A stretch of DNA of 64,000 nucleotides from Burkholderiales bacterium (GCA_016703325.1 JADJCH010000063.1:1-64000), one strand, 5' to 3'. Positions 25,102 to 34,421 are shown, counted from the stretch's first letter. A program made the numbers and translations. The notes: generated by a model from the sequence alone, not told the origin.

Positions 25102-26043
25102 GGGGCACACGAAGTTGCGGAGATCCTCCAAGCGGTGGCCCCAGAACACCACCAAGGGCGTGTCCTGCGCTTCCAGAACATACCGATCCCGAAACACGCC
25201 CTGCAGCGCCACCGCCGGAACCACCTGATCGCCGAACTGCGCCAACCAGGCACGCGCGTTCTGAGCCGCCTCCTTGTTGAGCCGCTTGCGGCTGTTGATC
25301 TCGCTGTTCGAACCCTTGCACTCGATCGCCAGCAGACGGCCATCGTCCAATCGGATCAGAACATCTGCGTTGTCCGCACCCAGGTTCACCTGTGTCAGGA
25401 AAGTGCGCGGCGCGGGTGCATCGTTCAAGAGATTGCGCACGCCCTGTGCAGGACGCGTCGCCTCCTCCCACCCCAATCCGATCAGCAGACCGCGCACCGA
25501 ACCTTCGACCATCGCCTTTTCATCGCTGCGACGCAGGGTTTGCACACGCTGGGACGCCATCAGCGTGGTGGTCGACAGCACCGCTGCACCCAGTTCGGCA
25601 GCCGACGGCGTGCGACCTTCCGCCACCCGGGGAAACCGGCGCGGGTCCAGGATGGCGCGCATCACCTCCATCAAGCGCCCGAACGCTTCTGGGTCCTGCA
25701 CCACGGCGCCACTGCAGCGCGCCTGGGCCAGGGTGTTCAGGTCATCCTCGGAGATCGGCGGCGCCCCCAGGTAGCGAAACGTGTCCCGCCCCAATTCCTG
25801 CGACCACAGTGAAGACCAATGGGCCTGCGCCGAAGCGGAGCTCTGGAGCATCGGCTGCAGGCCGGCGAGCACCTGCTCGACGGTTCCAGCGCGCTGGTCA
25901 TAGGCTTCCAGATATCGCGCCAACGGCTCCCCCAGGCGGCGGCGCCGAAACGCCTGGCGTGCCAGTTCCACATCGCGGCCGACCTCTGCCTCGCTCCAGC
26001 GTCGGGCATAGGCCGGCCAGCGGTAGGAAGACGCTGCGTTCAT
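25096..26043 (-). CDS. XamI-family type II restriction endonuclease
   Basis: Predicted endonuclease of 315 residues from ATG 26043 (MNAASSYRWPAYARRW); two codons of the longer frame do not matter. The C-terminal third holds a PD-(D/E)XK core, NADVLIRLDDGRLLAIECKG, with the Asp and the Glu-x-Lys on adjacent strands. The overall sequence fits the XamI family; XamI itself recognises GTCGAC (SalI site), and the same site is a plausible guess here, untested. The start overlaps the methyltransferase stop by ATGA, so the nuclease can be made only after the methylase. Confidence 0.83.
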   Translation of the reverse strand: MNAASSYRWPAYARRWSEAEVGRDVELARQAFRRRRLGEPLARYLEAYDQRAGTVEQVLAGLQPMLQSSASAQAHWSSLWSQELGRDTFRYLGAPPISEDDLNTLAQARCSGAVVQDPEAFGRLMEVMRAILDPRRFPRVAEGRTPSAAELGAAVLSTTTLMASQRVQTLRRSDEKAMVEGSVRGLLIGLGWEEATRPAQGVRNLLNDAPAPRTFLTQVNLGADNADVLIRLDDGRLLAIECKGSNSEINSRKRLNKEAAQNARAWLAQFGDQVVPAVALQGVFRDRYVLEAQDTPLVVFWGHRLEDLRNFVCPA

Positions 26044-27533
26044 GACAGGCCCTCGGCCCAACCCGCAGGCACCCGCAGCCGAGAGATGTCCCCGGGCTCG
26101 AATTTGGCCAGCCCACCACCGTACATGCGCCCGCTTCCCACGGAGGTCGCCGTGTTCAGATGCTGCAGCAGCCGCTCCAGTGCCGAAGGCGCAATCGGTT
26201 CATGCGGATAGAGACCATGCGCGATGTTCAAGTAACTCACTCCCCAGGGATTGGCAACAAAAACAGGGGGGCGCCGACCCATGTAGCTGACAAAGGCCGC
26301 CGGCGGAGCGCGCATGTCCACGGCGTACCAGGGGCGGCGGCTGCGGGCCACATAGCCCTGGTGCGCACCCCGGCGCTGCGCCTGCGCAATGAAGGCTTCG
26401 GCCGCATCACGATGGGGCTCCGGCAGCCGCTCCAGGTCTCGCGGCAGATTGACCACGCGCTTGAGGCCCCGCACACCGGACTGCGACAGCACAGCGCCAT
26501 CGATCAGTTCCCGCGCGCGCGTCACGGCCGCGACCGTCAGGGTCTGAGGCAGCAGATCCTGGTCAGACGGAAGCACAAACACCTCGTTGCTGCCGGTGAC
26601 CTGCCCTCGGGTCACATGAAAAAACTCCCCCAGCTGGCGTCCGCCCAGGTCTTCGAGCCCATCACGCCGACACAGCGGCGACCAGCGCGGCGCCTCCAGC
26701 AAGGCCGATGCGGCCAGCTGCCGGCTGTCCTGCAGGTCTGCACCCGTGATGCAGCCCAGGCGACACAGGCCCGATCCATCGCCTCCCGCCAGGTGCAGCA
26801 CCACCGCGGAGACCAAGGCATCCGCAAACACCGGTTCACCTGCATCGGCAAGCCAAAGACCCACCGCCTGCAGTGCAACCCGCCCGCCGCGGGCAAACAA
26901 CTGGCGCAGCGCACCGCCATAGTGGTTGTCCAGCCACTCCGCAGAAGTCACGAAGCAGAGCTCATCCCCCGGGCGCATGCGTGCTGCAGCGGCCACCAGA
27001 AAATGGGCATGCAACCCCGCCAGGCGGGTACCGGAAACCCCCAGGCCGGACAGGCTGCGGCCGTACCAGTCCTTCCAGGATTCAGACAGATCGTGGTGGC
27101 GGACATAGGGGGGATTGCCCAGGTACAACGTCCGCCCCGCGGTCTCGAAGGTCGCCTCGCGGAAATCCTGCGCCACCACCTGGACACGCCCTGCCAGATT
27201 TTCGTCGGCGACACGCCGCCGCAGGATGGCGAGCATCTCCGGGTGATTCTCCACCGCAACGATGCGAGCCTGGGGAAACCGCCGGGCGGCGGCCAGAGTG
27301 AAGCGGCCGCTCCCCGCCCCGGGGTCCACGATGGTGTCAAACCGACCGCTGCCCTGTACCTGGTCCAGCATGCGCTCGACCAGCCAATCGGGGGTCAGCG
27401 TGATGCCGTGGGGTCTCCTGGCCTGTGGCGAGTGCTCCCGGCAGTAGCGCTCGCCCAGGACATCTCCAGGAGCACAGGCCGGCACAAGCTCCGGCATCGT
27501 GTCGAAAAGTCCAGCCTGTTCCATCGGGTGCAT
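26040..27533 (-). CDS. DNA adenine methyltransferase of the XamI-like system
   Basis: N6-adenine methyltransferase of about 497 residues; ATG 27533 (MHPMEQAGLF) or 27524 may start it. The SAM-binding motif I region is TIVDPGAGSGRFTLAA near residue 60, and the catalytic motif IV is GNPPYVRHHD near 135, the gamma-type (I before IV) order with the target recognition part in the C-terminal half. It protects host sites against the downstream nuclease. Methylase first with a four-base overlap is a safe order for acquisition. Codon use resembles neighbours, so the gain may be old. Confidence 0.85.
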   Translation of the reverse strand: MHPMEQAGLFDTMPELVPACAPGDVLGERYCREHSPQARRPHGITLTPDWLVERMLDQVQGSGRFDTIVDPGAGSGRFTLAAARRFPQARIVAVENHPEMLAILRRRVADENLAGRVQVVAQDFREATFETAGRTLYLGNPPYVRHHDLSESWKDWYGRSLSGLGVSGTRLAGLHAHFLVAAAARMRPGDELCFVTSAEWLDNHYGGALRQLFARGGRVALQAVGLWLADAGEPVFADALVSAVVLHLAGGDGSGLCRLGCITGADLQDSRQLAASALLEAPRWSPLCRRDGLEDLGGRQLGEFFHVTRGQVTGSNEVFVLPSDQDLLPQTLTVAAVTRARELIDGAVLSQSGVRGLKRVVNLPRDLERLPEPHRDAAEAFIAQAQRRGAHQGYVARSRRPWYAVDMRAPPAAFVSYMGRRPPVFVANPWGVSYLNIAHGLYPHEPIAPSALERLLQHLNTATSVGSGRMYGGGLAKFEPGDISRLRVPAGWAEGLS

Positions 27534-27565
27534 CGTCGCACAGGATCCCGCATCCGAGCGCAGCT

Positions 27566-28252
27566 TCAGCGCGCCAGCTCCTGCCGCATCGCCTCGATGA
27601 CCGCCCGGTAGTCCGGTTTGCCGAAGATGGCGCTGCCGGCCACGAAGGTGTCGGCGCCGGCATCGGCCACGCGGCGGATGTTGTCGGCCTTGATGCCGCC
27701 GTCGATTTCCAGGCGGACGTCGCGGCCGCTCAGCTCGATCAGCCTGCGCACCTGCTCGGCCTTGCGCAGCGTGCTGTCGATGAAGCTCTGACCGCCAAAA
27801 CCCGGGTTCACGCTCATCAGCAGGATCACGTCGAGCTGGTCGATCGTCCACTCCAGCACGTCGATGGGCATGGCCGGGTTGAACACCAGGCCGGCCTGGC
27901 AGCCCGCGCCCCGGATCAGCTGCAGCGTGCGGTCGACGTGGGTGCTGGCGTCCGGATGGAAGGTGATGATGTCCGCACCGGCCCTGGCGAATTCCAGCGC
28001 CAGCGCATCCACCGGCTGCACCATCAGGTGCACGTCGATCGGAGCGGGGCTGCCGTCGGGTTTGACGGCATGCTTCTTGAGCGCCTGGCAGACCATCGGG
28101 CCGAAGGTCAGGTTCGGCACGTAGTGGTTGTCCATCACATCGAAGTGAACCCAGTCCGCCCCGGCGGCCAGCACGTTGCGCACCTCCTCACCCAGGCGGG
28201 CAAAGTCGGCCGAGAGGATGCTGGGGGCGATGCGATAGGTGGGTCGGGACAT
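27566..28252 (-). CDS. rpe: Ribulose-phosphate 3-epimerase
   Basis: TIM-barrel enzyme of 228 residues that interconverts ribulose 5-phosphate and xylulose 5-phosphate in the pentose phosphate and Calvin pathways. ATG 28252 (MSRPTYRIAPSILSADF) carries the expected Ser and Asp residues; HFDVMDNHYVPNLTFGP with the catalytic Asp, VHLMVQPVD, MSVNPGFGGQSF and EIDGGIK follow. Upstream codons in the open frame have no match. Divergent from apaG, as in other Burkholderiales. Confidence 0.95.
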   Translation of the reverse strand: MSRPTYRIAPSILSADFARLGEEVRNVLAAGADWVHFDVMDNHYVPNLTFGPMVCQALKKHAVKPDGSPAPIDVHLMVQPVDALALEFARAGADIITFHPDASTHVDRTLQLIRGAGCQAGLVFNPAMPIDVLEWTIDQLDVILLMSVNPGFGGQSFIDSTLRKAEQVRRLIELSGRDVRLEIDGGIKADNIRRVADAGADTFVAGSAIFGKPDYRAVIEAMRQELAR

Positions 28253-28417
28253 GATGGCGGCGCGAGAGTGCGGGGGGCGGGCTGACCAGCCCGGGCAGGG
28301 GAGCGAGGATTGTAGGGAGGCGGTCCGCAGCACCTGCCCGGTGGCTGCTGGATGCCCAATCCCACCCGGGTCGCGGGTTTTCACGGCTGTCACACCCGCT
28401 CACCAGGAGCGCCACCT

Positions 28418-28807
28418 ATGATGTTTTGCATGAAATCCAGGCCTCGATTGCGTGTCAGCGTCCAACCTCGGTACCTTCCCGAGGAATCGGATGCCACCCA
28501 GGGCGTGTATGCCTATGCATACACCGTGACGGTGGTCAACGAGGGCGAAGTTCCGGCCCAGCTGGTGGCGCGGCGCTGGCTGATCACCGATGCGGCCGGT
28601 CGCAGCGAAGAGGTGCGCGGCCTGGGCGTGGTGGGCAAGCAACCGCTGCTGCGCCCGGGTGAAGCCTTCGAATACACCAGCTGGACCCGCCTGGCCACAC
28701 CCCATGGCCGCATGACCGGGTGCTACTACTGCATCAGTGAAGACGCGCACGGGTTCGAGGTGGAAATTCCGTCCTTCGAACTGCATCAGGCGCACTCCCT
28801 GCATTGA
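28418..28807 (+). CDS. apaG: ApaG protein
   Basis: Protein of 129 residues with an immunoglobulin-like ApaG fold; in enterobacteria linked to diadenosine tetraphosphate and cobalt/magnesium phenotypes, biochemical role unsettled. The start ATG 28418 follows an AGGAG at a proper distance. TVTVVNEGEVPAQLVARRW and GVVGKQPLLRPGEAFEYTSW, MTGCYYC are hallmark segments. The stop overlaps the next gene by four bases (TTGA). Confidence 0.93.
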   Translation: MMFCMKSRPRLRVSVQPRYLPEESDATQGVYAYAYTVTVVNEGEVPAQLVARRWLITDAAGRSEEVRGLGVVGKQPLLRPGEAFEYTSWTRLATPHGRMTGCYYCISEDAHGFEVEIPSFELHQAHSLH

Positions 28808-31017
28808 GCACCCCCGGCAATACCCCGGAGACTCCGGAGACCCCGCCGGATCCGGAGCGCGGCCCCTCCGGCAGGTGGAGCGGTTGGGCGGCCCCAAGCC
28901 GTCAGTGGCTCGCGCGACTGGGCGAACTGCCGTCGCGCGCCCTTCAAGTCCTGCATCGATGGCGGCACCAGGGTCTGTTGCGCTGGCGCCGCCACGGCCG
29001 CTGGGACCTGACCGCCCTGCTCAATGCCGCCCAGGCCCAGAACAGCGGACCGGAGCAGCGGCTGTGGTTGATCCGGCTGGCCGAGTGGCTGCGTGGGGAT
29101 GGCCAGAACACCGTCTCCGATGACGGATCCGCTCCCGCATCCAGCACCCCATCTGCCACCCCTTGGCCAGTGCGCCGGCTGCGCCACCTGGTCAACCTGC
29201 TGGAACGGCACCCGGAACATGCACGGGCGGTGCGCCACCTGCTGCAGCAGGTGCTGCGCGAGTGCGACCTGACCGCACTGCTGGCCGACGCCGGTTTTGC
29301 ACCGCGTGCGGCCTTCACCAGCGAGCTGGGCGAGCGCCTGCGGCTGGCGCTGCTGCCAGGCACGCCGGACACCGACGACCTGGGTCGGCTGTTCGAGCTG
29401 CTGTTTCCCGACCCGGCCGATGCGCGCTGGCTGGAGGCGATCGATGCCGACACCCTCGGGCGCTGTGTAGACCTGCTGGCCGGGCCGGACCTGGCGCGGC
29501 TGTGGCGCCGCGGGCTGAGCGACTCGGTGCAGATGCTGTCCAGCCAGGTGCGGGCCGTCGGCCTGTCCAGCACCCTGCGCCAGCGCATGGACCCGGCGCT
29601 GCTGGACGCCCGCCCCTTTCACCGCCTGGCCCAGGCGGCTGCCCACCTGGCCGATGCGGTGGACGCCGAGCAAGGGCCACCGGATCCGGCCGCCGACCCG
29701 CTGGCAGCCCCCGCAGCCAGCCTGCGGGACTTGCTGATCGAGTGCCGGGCGGCCGCCGATTCGGTGCGGGCTCACCTGGCCGCCTTTGGCATCTCGGTGG
29801 ACCTGGTGTTCCAGGTGGCCCAACTGCGTGAGCGCACCGAACGCATCGAAGCGCTGCTGGATGCGCTCACCTCAGCCCAGCCGTTGGTCGAAGCGCAACG
29901 CCTGCTGGTGCGGCTGGCCGACGGAATGCAGGTCCGCCGAGGCCTGCGCCCGCTGTTTGCACACCACTACTCCATGCTGGCGCGCAAGGTGGCCGAGCGC
30001 AGCGCCGAAACCGGCGAGCACTACATCACCCGCACCCGCTCCGAGTGGCTGGACATGCTGGCCCGCGCCGCCGGCGGCGGCCTGGTGATCGCCGGCACCA
30101 CACTGGCCAAGTTTGCAGTTGGGGCACTGGGTTTCACGGCCTTCTGGGGCGGCTTCTGGGCGGGTGTCAACTACGCCGCCAGCTTCGTCCTGATCCATCT
30201 GCTGCACTGGACGGTGGCCACCAAACAGCCCGCCATGACCGCACCGGCCATGGCCGCCAAGCTCGAAGGCAGCCGGCTCGATGCAGCCCAGGCCGAGGGT
30301 TTTGTGGACGAGGTGGTGCACCTGATCCGCTCCCAGCTGGCCGGCATCGCCGGCAACCTGGCGGTGGTGGTGCCGGTGGTGCTGGCCGCGCAGGGGCTGG
30401 CCTGGTGGTTGGCCGGCGCCCCACTGGTCGGGCCCACCACCGCCCGGTACGTGCTGAACAGCCATCACCTTCTGGGCCCCACCGCTGCCTTTGCCGCGTT
30501 CACCGGCGTGCTGCTGTTCGCCTCCAGCCTGATCGCCGGCTGGGTGGAGAACTGGTTCGTCTACCACCGCCTGGACAGCGCCATCGCCTGGAACCCCGGC
30601 TTCGTGCGGGCGCTGGGTGCGGCGCGGGCACAGCGCTGGTCCGCCTGGTGGCGCAGCAACATCTCCGGGCTGGCGGCCAACATCTCGCTGGGCTTGCTGC
30701 TCGGGCTGGTGCCGGCGCTGGCGGCCTTCTTCGGCCTGCCGATCGAGGTGCGCCATGTCACCTTGTCGATGGGCCAGCTGGCTGCAGCCGCGGCCGCGCT
30801 GGGGCCGCAGGTGCTGCTGCTGCCGGAATTCTGGTGGTGCCTGGCGGCCATTCCGGTGATCGGTGCGCTCAACCTGGGTGTGAGTTTCTGGCTGGCCTTC
30901 CGGGTGGCATTGCGCTCCCGCGGGCTGCCGTTGCGTGAGCGCGGCCTGATCGCCCAGGCACTGCGGCAGCGCCTGCGCAGCCAGCCCGGCAGCTTCCTGC
31001 GGCCACCGGCAGCCTGA
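28804..31017 (+). CDS. Gcr-family membrane protein (annotated 'site-specific recombinase')
   Basis: Large protein of 737 residues starting with TTG 28804, which overlaps the apaG stop. The N-terminal 420 residues are soluble and helical; the C-terminal 300 carry about six or seven membrane helices (GGLVIAGTTLAKFAVGALGF, LAVVVPVVLAAQGLAWWLAG, AAFAAFTGVLLFASSLIAGW, NISLGLLLGLVPALAAFFG). It matches the family named after gonococcal gcr. I see neither a tyrosine nor a serine recombinase active site, so the traditional name is doubtful. Conserved beside apaG and rpe in Burkholderiales, function unknown; position in an ordinary housekeeping cluster argues against a mobile-element role. Confidence 0.82.
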   Translation: MSTPGNTPETPETPPDPERGPSGRWSGWAAPSRQWLARLGELPSRALQVLHRWRHQGLLRWRRHGRWDLTALLNAAQAQNSGPEQRLWLIRLAEWLRGDGQNTVSDDGSAPASSTPSATPWPVRRLRHLVNLLERHPEHARAVRHLLQQVLRECDLTALLADAGFAPRAAFTSELGERLRLALLPGTPDTDDLGRLFELLFPDPADARWLEAIDADTLGRCVDLLAGPDLARLWRRGLSDSVQMLSSQVRAVGLSSTLRQRMDPALLDARPFHRLAQAAAHLADAVDAEQGPPDPAADPLAAPAASLRDLLIECRAAADSVRAHLAAFGISVDLVFQVAQLRERTERIEALLDALTSAQPLVEAQRLLVRLADGMQVRRGLRPLFAHHYSMLARKVAERSAETGEHYITRTRSEWLDMLARAAGGGLVIAGTTLAKFAVGALGFTAFWGGFWAGVNYAASFVLIHLLHWTVATKQPAMTAPAMAAKLEGSRLDAAQAEGFVDEVVHLIRSQLAGIAGNLAVVVPVVLAAQGLAWWLAGAPLVGPTTARYVLNSHHLLGPTAAFAAFTGVLLFASSLIAGWVENWFVYHRLDSAIAWNPGFVRALGAARAQRWSAWWRSNISGLAANISLGLLLGLVPALAAFFGLPIEVRHVTLSMGQLAAAAAALGPQVLLLPEFWWCLAAIPVIGALNLGVSFWLAFRVALRSRGLPLRERGLIAQALRQRLRSQPGSFLRPPAA

Positions 31018-31084
31018 TGGCCCCTCTCGACGCGGCCGGTTGCGACCTCACAAGGGCGTGCGGATCGGCGATGATTCCGCCCCG

Positions 31085-32455
31085 ATGAATGTTTCCGCTT
31101 TCCCCCGACGGTCGATGGCCGGCCGCCGCAGCATGCCCAGCACCACGCCCCTGGCAGCCGCGGGATCTCGCTCCCTCCTGGCGGGCCTGCTGGCCCTGCT
31201 CGCCAGCTGCTCCAGTGCGCCCCCCACCGCACCGCCCCCCGGCTACCCGGGAGCCCCGGGGACCGCGCTGCCGCCGGCTGCCGAGCCGGCCGCCGAGGGC
31301 CCGGTCAGCCGCCCGCCGATCGTGTCGGCAGAGGGCCTGCGCTCCACCGGGCGGGGCCGCTGGGTGCGCAGCGACTGGGCCGACCTGCCCGGTTGGCCGC
31401 AGGACCGCCTGCTGCCAGCCTGGCAGGCCCTGCTCAAGAGCTGCGACCGCCAGCTGGCCGTCCTGGTCGCCTCGGGCGGCCTTGGCGCGGCGGCCACGAT
31501 GGCGGCCCCGGCCGGGGCGGCCGCTTCGCCCCATGCCGCCCTGCCCACGGCCCAGGCCTGGGCGGGCACTTGCCGCGCTGCGGTGGCGCTGGGTGGCGGT
31601 GCCGATGAATCGGGGGTGCGCGATTTCCTGCAGACCCGCCTGCAACCCTGGCGGGTGGAGAACACCCAGGGCCAGGCCGAAGGCCTGTTGACCGGCTATT
31701 TCGAGCCCCTGGTGGACGCCGGCCGGCAGCGCAGCGAGCGCTTTTCCGTCGCCCTGCATGCCCCCCCGGCCGACCTGGCGCAGCGCCGGCCCTGGTACAC
31801 CCGTGCGCAGATCGACAGCCTGCCCGCAGCGCAGGCTGCGCTGCGGGGGCGCGAGGTGGCCTGGGTGGCCGACCCGCTGGACGCGCTGATGCTGCAGATC
31901 CAGGGTTCCGGCCGTCTGGTGTTCACCGAATCCAACGGCAGCCGCCGCACCGTGCGGCTGGCCTACGCCGGACACAACGACCAGCCTTACCAGTCGGTGG
32001 GCCGCTGGCTGGTGGACCAGGGCGCCTTCACGCTGGAGCAGGCCAGCTGGCCGGCCATCCGCGCCTGGGCGCGCGCCAACCCCTCACGGGTCAGGGAGAT
32101 GATGGCGGCCAATCCGCGTTATGTCTTCTTCCGCGAGGAGCCCCTGCCGGACCCCGAGGTCGGTGCCCTGGGTGCACAGGGTGTGCCGCTGACCCCGGGC
32201 CGTTCGATTGCGGTGGACCGCGAGAGCATCCCCTACGGCAGCCCGGTGTGGATGGACAGCACCGAGCCGCAGCCCTGGCAACTCAACCCACCACCGGCGC
32301 GGCCGATGCGCCGCCTGGTGGTGGCGCAGGACACCGGCAGCGCCATCGTCGGTGCGGTGCGGGCCGACCTGTTCTGGGGCTGGGGCGAGGGCATCGAGGA
32401 CCGCGCCGGCCGCACCAAGCAGCCGCTGCGACTGTGGGTGCTCTGGCCCCGGTGA
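31085..32455 (+). CDS. mltA: Membrane-bound lytic transglycosylase A
   Basis: Outer membrane lipoprotein of 456 residues that cleaves peptidoglycan. The start ATG 31085 leads to a signal with lipobox LLALLASC (Cys at residue 40). The MltA double-psi barrel lies in the middle (LLTGYFEPLVDAGR, DALMLQIQGSGRLVF) and the 3D domain at the end, with the catalytic Asp near residue 416 in VVAQDTGSAIVGAVRADLFWG. The N-terminal linker is rich in Pro and Ala, longer than in E. coli MltA. Followed by a GC-rich repeat. Confidence 0.93.
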   Translation: MNVSAFPRRSMAGRRSMPSTTPLAAAGSRSLLAGLLALLASCSSAPPTAPPPGYPGAPGTALPPAAEPAAEGPVSRPPIVSAEGLRSTGRGRWVRSDWADLPGWPQDRLLPAWQALLKSCDRQLAVLVASGGLGAAATMAAPAGAAASPHAALPTAQAWAGTCRAAVALGGGADESGVRDFLQTRLQPWRVENTQGQAEGLLTGYFEPLVDAGRQRSERFSVALHAPPADLAQRRPWYTRAQIDSLPAAQAALRGREVAWVADPLDALMLQIQGSGRLVFTESNGSRRTVRLAYAGHNDQPYQSVGRWLVDQGAFTLEQASWPAIRAWARANPSRVREMMAANPRYVFFREEPLPDPEVGALGAQGVPLTPGRSIAVDRESIPYGSPVWMDSTEPQPWQLNPPPARPMRRLVVAQDTGSAIVGAVRADLFWGWGEGIEDRAGRTKQPLRLWVLWPR

Positions 32456-32556
32456 ATAGCCCCCCCCGAAGCGCCTTCGGCGCCTCCCCCCAGGGGGCAC
32501 CGCCAGCGGCCCGGCGAAGCCGGCTCCGCGGCGGTTGCTGGGCTCGGCTGGTTCTA
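32456..32556 (-). repeat. GC-rich interspersed repeat, intergenic copy
   Basis: Just after mltA. On the minus strand it contains CGCCGGGCCGCT, then CCCCCTGGGGGG, then the hairpin GGCGCCGAAGGCGCTTC. The same order (near-identical GCCGGC..CGCCGGGCCGCT, then CCCCTCGGGG, then a variable arm) is seen inside topB at 60615-60710. The hairpin could also end mltA transcription. Such GC-rich intergenic elements are common in Burkholderiales genomes; no transposase is present. Confidence 0.6.
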
Positions 32557-32629
32557 TGCGTCGCAGTACCGCGGTGGGTCAATGCACATCTGACATGACC
32601 TGTCAGAGGTCAGCGGTCAGAAATGGGGT

Positions 32630-33748
32630 TCAGGCGATCTCGCTGCGCCCCCGCCCGGTGGTCTTGGCGCGGTAGAGCGCGGCATCGGCACGTTCGATGG
32701 CCGCATCGATGTCGGTGCCGCCCCGGCAGGCGGTGAGGCCGGCGGAGAACTCCAGCACCAGCCCGGGCAGCACCTCGTCGAAGGGGCTGCGCTGAAGCTG
32801 ATCGCGCAAGCGATCGATGCAGGCCGCCGCCTGGGCCACCGAGGTGTCCGGCAGCAGCAGCAGGAACTCCTCCCCGCCCCAGCGGCCCAGCACGTCCACA
32901 CCCCGCAGCACCGTCTCGGCGCGTTCGGCAAAGCCACGCAGCACCAGGTCACCGGCCTTGTGGCCGTGGCGGTCGTTGACCTCCTTGAAGCGGTCCAGAT
33001 CGATCATCACCACCGCCAGCGGCTGGCCCAGGCGGGCCTGGCGGGTGGTCTCGGCCAGCAGCGCATCCTGCACCGCCCGGCGGTTGGGCAGGCCGGTGAG
33101 CTCATCGTGGGTGGCCAGTTGGCGGATGCGCTCCAGCGCTTCAACCAGTTCCCGGCGCTGCCGCGTCAGGCGCAGGCGCAGCCGACTGAGGTTGCCCAGC
33201 AAAAGGGCCATGGCCGCACTGGAGATTCCGGTCAGCAGCAGCAGCAACAGTTCCACCCTGGGCGGGTAGCGGGGTGAGTCGCCCAGAGAACCCCAGGCCA
33301 TTGCCAATGCCAGCGCCAGGAAGGCAAAGGCGGACAGCGCCCGACCCTGCCGCGCAGTGAGTCGAATGGCCGCGAAGAACACCGCCAGCATGGCCACCGC
33401 AATCACCCCGCCCCGCGCCTCACCCGCCAGGGGGTAGCCCACCGCCGCCATGCAGATGCCGAAGACGGTCTGCGGCAGCGTCAGCGACGGATCACGCCAG
33501 CGCTCGCTGACACCACTGCGCACCAGCCCGTAGAACAGCAGTCCGCCCGTCAGGTAGACGGCCATGTGCGGCGGCGAGGCCTGCGCGTCCATGACACCCA
33601 GGCGCACCCCCTGCCACTGGCACAGCGCAAACAGCCCGTAGGCCAGCAGGGCGAGAAAGCTGTGCGCCGCCCGGATGCGCAGGTGCGCGCCGGAACCAAG
33701 CAACAGGGCGAAGGCACGTTCGGACAGAGACTGCAAAGGGGCATCCAC
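32630..33748 (-). CDS. Membrane-bound diguanylate cyclase (GGDEF)
   Basis: Makes cyclic di-GMP from two GTP. Of 372 residues, the first 190 hold about six membrane helices (FLALLAYGLFALCQW, VIAVAMLAVFFAAI, ALSAFAFLALALAMAWGSL). The C-terminal GGDEF domain has the active form GGEEF near residue 291, ATHDELTGLPNRRA before it, and the inhibitory I-site RGVD exactly five residues upstream, so product inhibition is expected. No EAL domain. The sensed signal is unknown; the membrane part resembles the MASE-type sensors only loosely. Confidence 0.9.
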   Translation of the reverse strand: MDAPLQSLSERAFALLLGSGAHLRIRAAHSFLALLAYGLFALCQWQGVRLGVMDAQASPPHMAVYLTGGLLFYGLVRSGVSERWRDPSLTLPQTVFGICMAAVGYPLAGEARGGVIAVAMLAVFFAAIRLTARQGRALSAFAFLALALAMAWGSLGDSPRYPPRVELLLLLLTGISSAAMALLLGNLSRLRLRLTRQRRELVEALERIRQLATHDELTGLPNRRAVQDALLAETTRQARLGQPLAVVMIDLDRFKEVNDRHGHKAGDLVLRGFAERAETVLRGVDVLGRWGGEEFLLLLPDTSVAQAAACIDRLRDQLQRSPFDEVLPGLVLEFSAGLTACRGGTDIDAAIERADAALYRAKTTGRGRSEIA

Positions 33749-33839
33749 GGTGATCGCCAGCGTAGAAAATCATGACAAGCGTCACAATTTGTAATCCGTA
33801 TCCTGCCGCAATTCCCCATCCGATCCGCCCCCCAAACGG

Positions 33840-34376
33840 CTAGGCACGCCCCCTCAAATGCGTGAGCGGCAGCTCCGCACCGGCCTTGACCTCCCCCAGC
33901 GAGAAGCTGGTGTGCACGTCCTTGACGTTCGGCAGCCGGAACAGCACCTCCATCGCCCAGCGTGAATAGGCGTCCAGGTCGGTGGCCACCACCTGCAGCT
34001 CGAAGGTGCCGGCACCGCTGATGTAGTGGCAGGCCACCACCTCGGGCATGGCGCGCATCGCCGCCTCCAGCGCCTGGGTCGCCTCGGCGTTGTTGCGGTC
34101 GGCATCGACGCGCACGAAGGCCAGCACGCCCAGGCCGAGCTTGCGGCGGTTGAGCTCGGCCCGGTAGCCGGTGATGTAGCCCTGCTCCTCCAGCCAGCGC
34201 ACGCGCCGCCAGGTGGGCGCGGCCGACAGGCCGATGCGCTGCGCCAGCTCGGCGTTGGACAGCCGCGCATCGCGCTGCAGCTCGCCGAGGATGGCGACGT
34301 CGTAGCGGTCCAGCCCGGCGCCGTGGGGTTCGCCGGACTCGGCTTCGGCACTTCTCGTTTTCCCTGATATGGCCAT
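33840..34376 (-). CDS. Lrp/AsnC-family transcriptional regulator
   Basis: DNA-binding regulator of 178 residues. ATG 34376 (MAISGKTRSAEAE) is chosen over 34448. The winged HTH is LDRYDVAILGELQRDARLSNAELAQRIGL (split: LDRYDVAILGELQRD then ARLSNAELAQRIGL), followed by the RAM ligand domain with VVACHYISGAGTFELQVVA. It is divergent from the indolepyruvate oxidoreductase gene 186 bases away, so it probably responds to an aromatic or branched amino acid and controls that gene. A likely site lies between the two starts. Confidence 0.88.
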   Translation of the reverse strand: MAISGKTRSAEAESGEPHGAGLDRYDVAILGELQRDARLSNAELAQRIGLSAAPTWRRVRWLEEQGYITGYRAELNRRKLGLGVLAFVRVDADRNNAEATQALEAAMRAMPEVVACHYISGAGTFELQVVATDLDAYSRWAMEVLFRLPNVKDVHTSFSLGEVKAGAELPLTHLRGRA

Positions 34377-34421
34377 CTTGAGCAATCCTGTTTCGTAACG
34401 TGATCGATTCCAGATCCTGAA

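Noticed and set aside
28804..31017. Mobile element encoded recombinase
   Set aside because: Only the family name suggests it; no recombinase motif, no attachment sites, and conserved housekeeping context.
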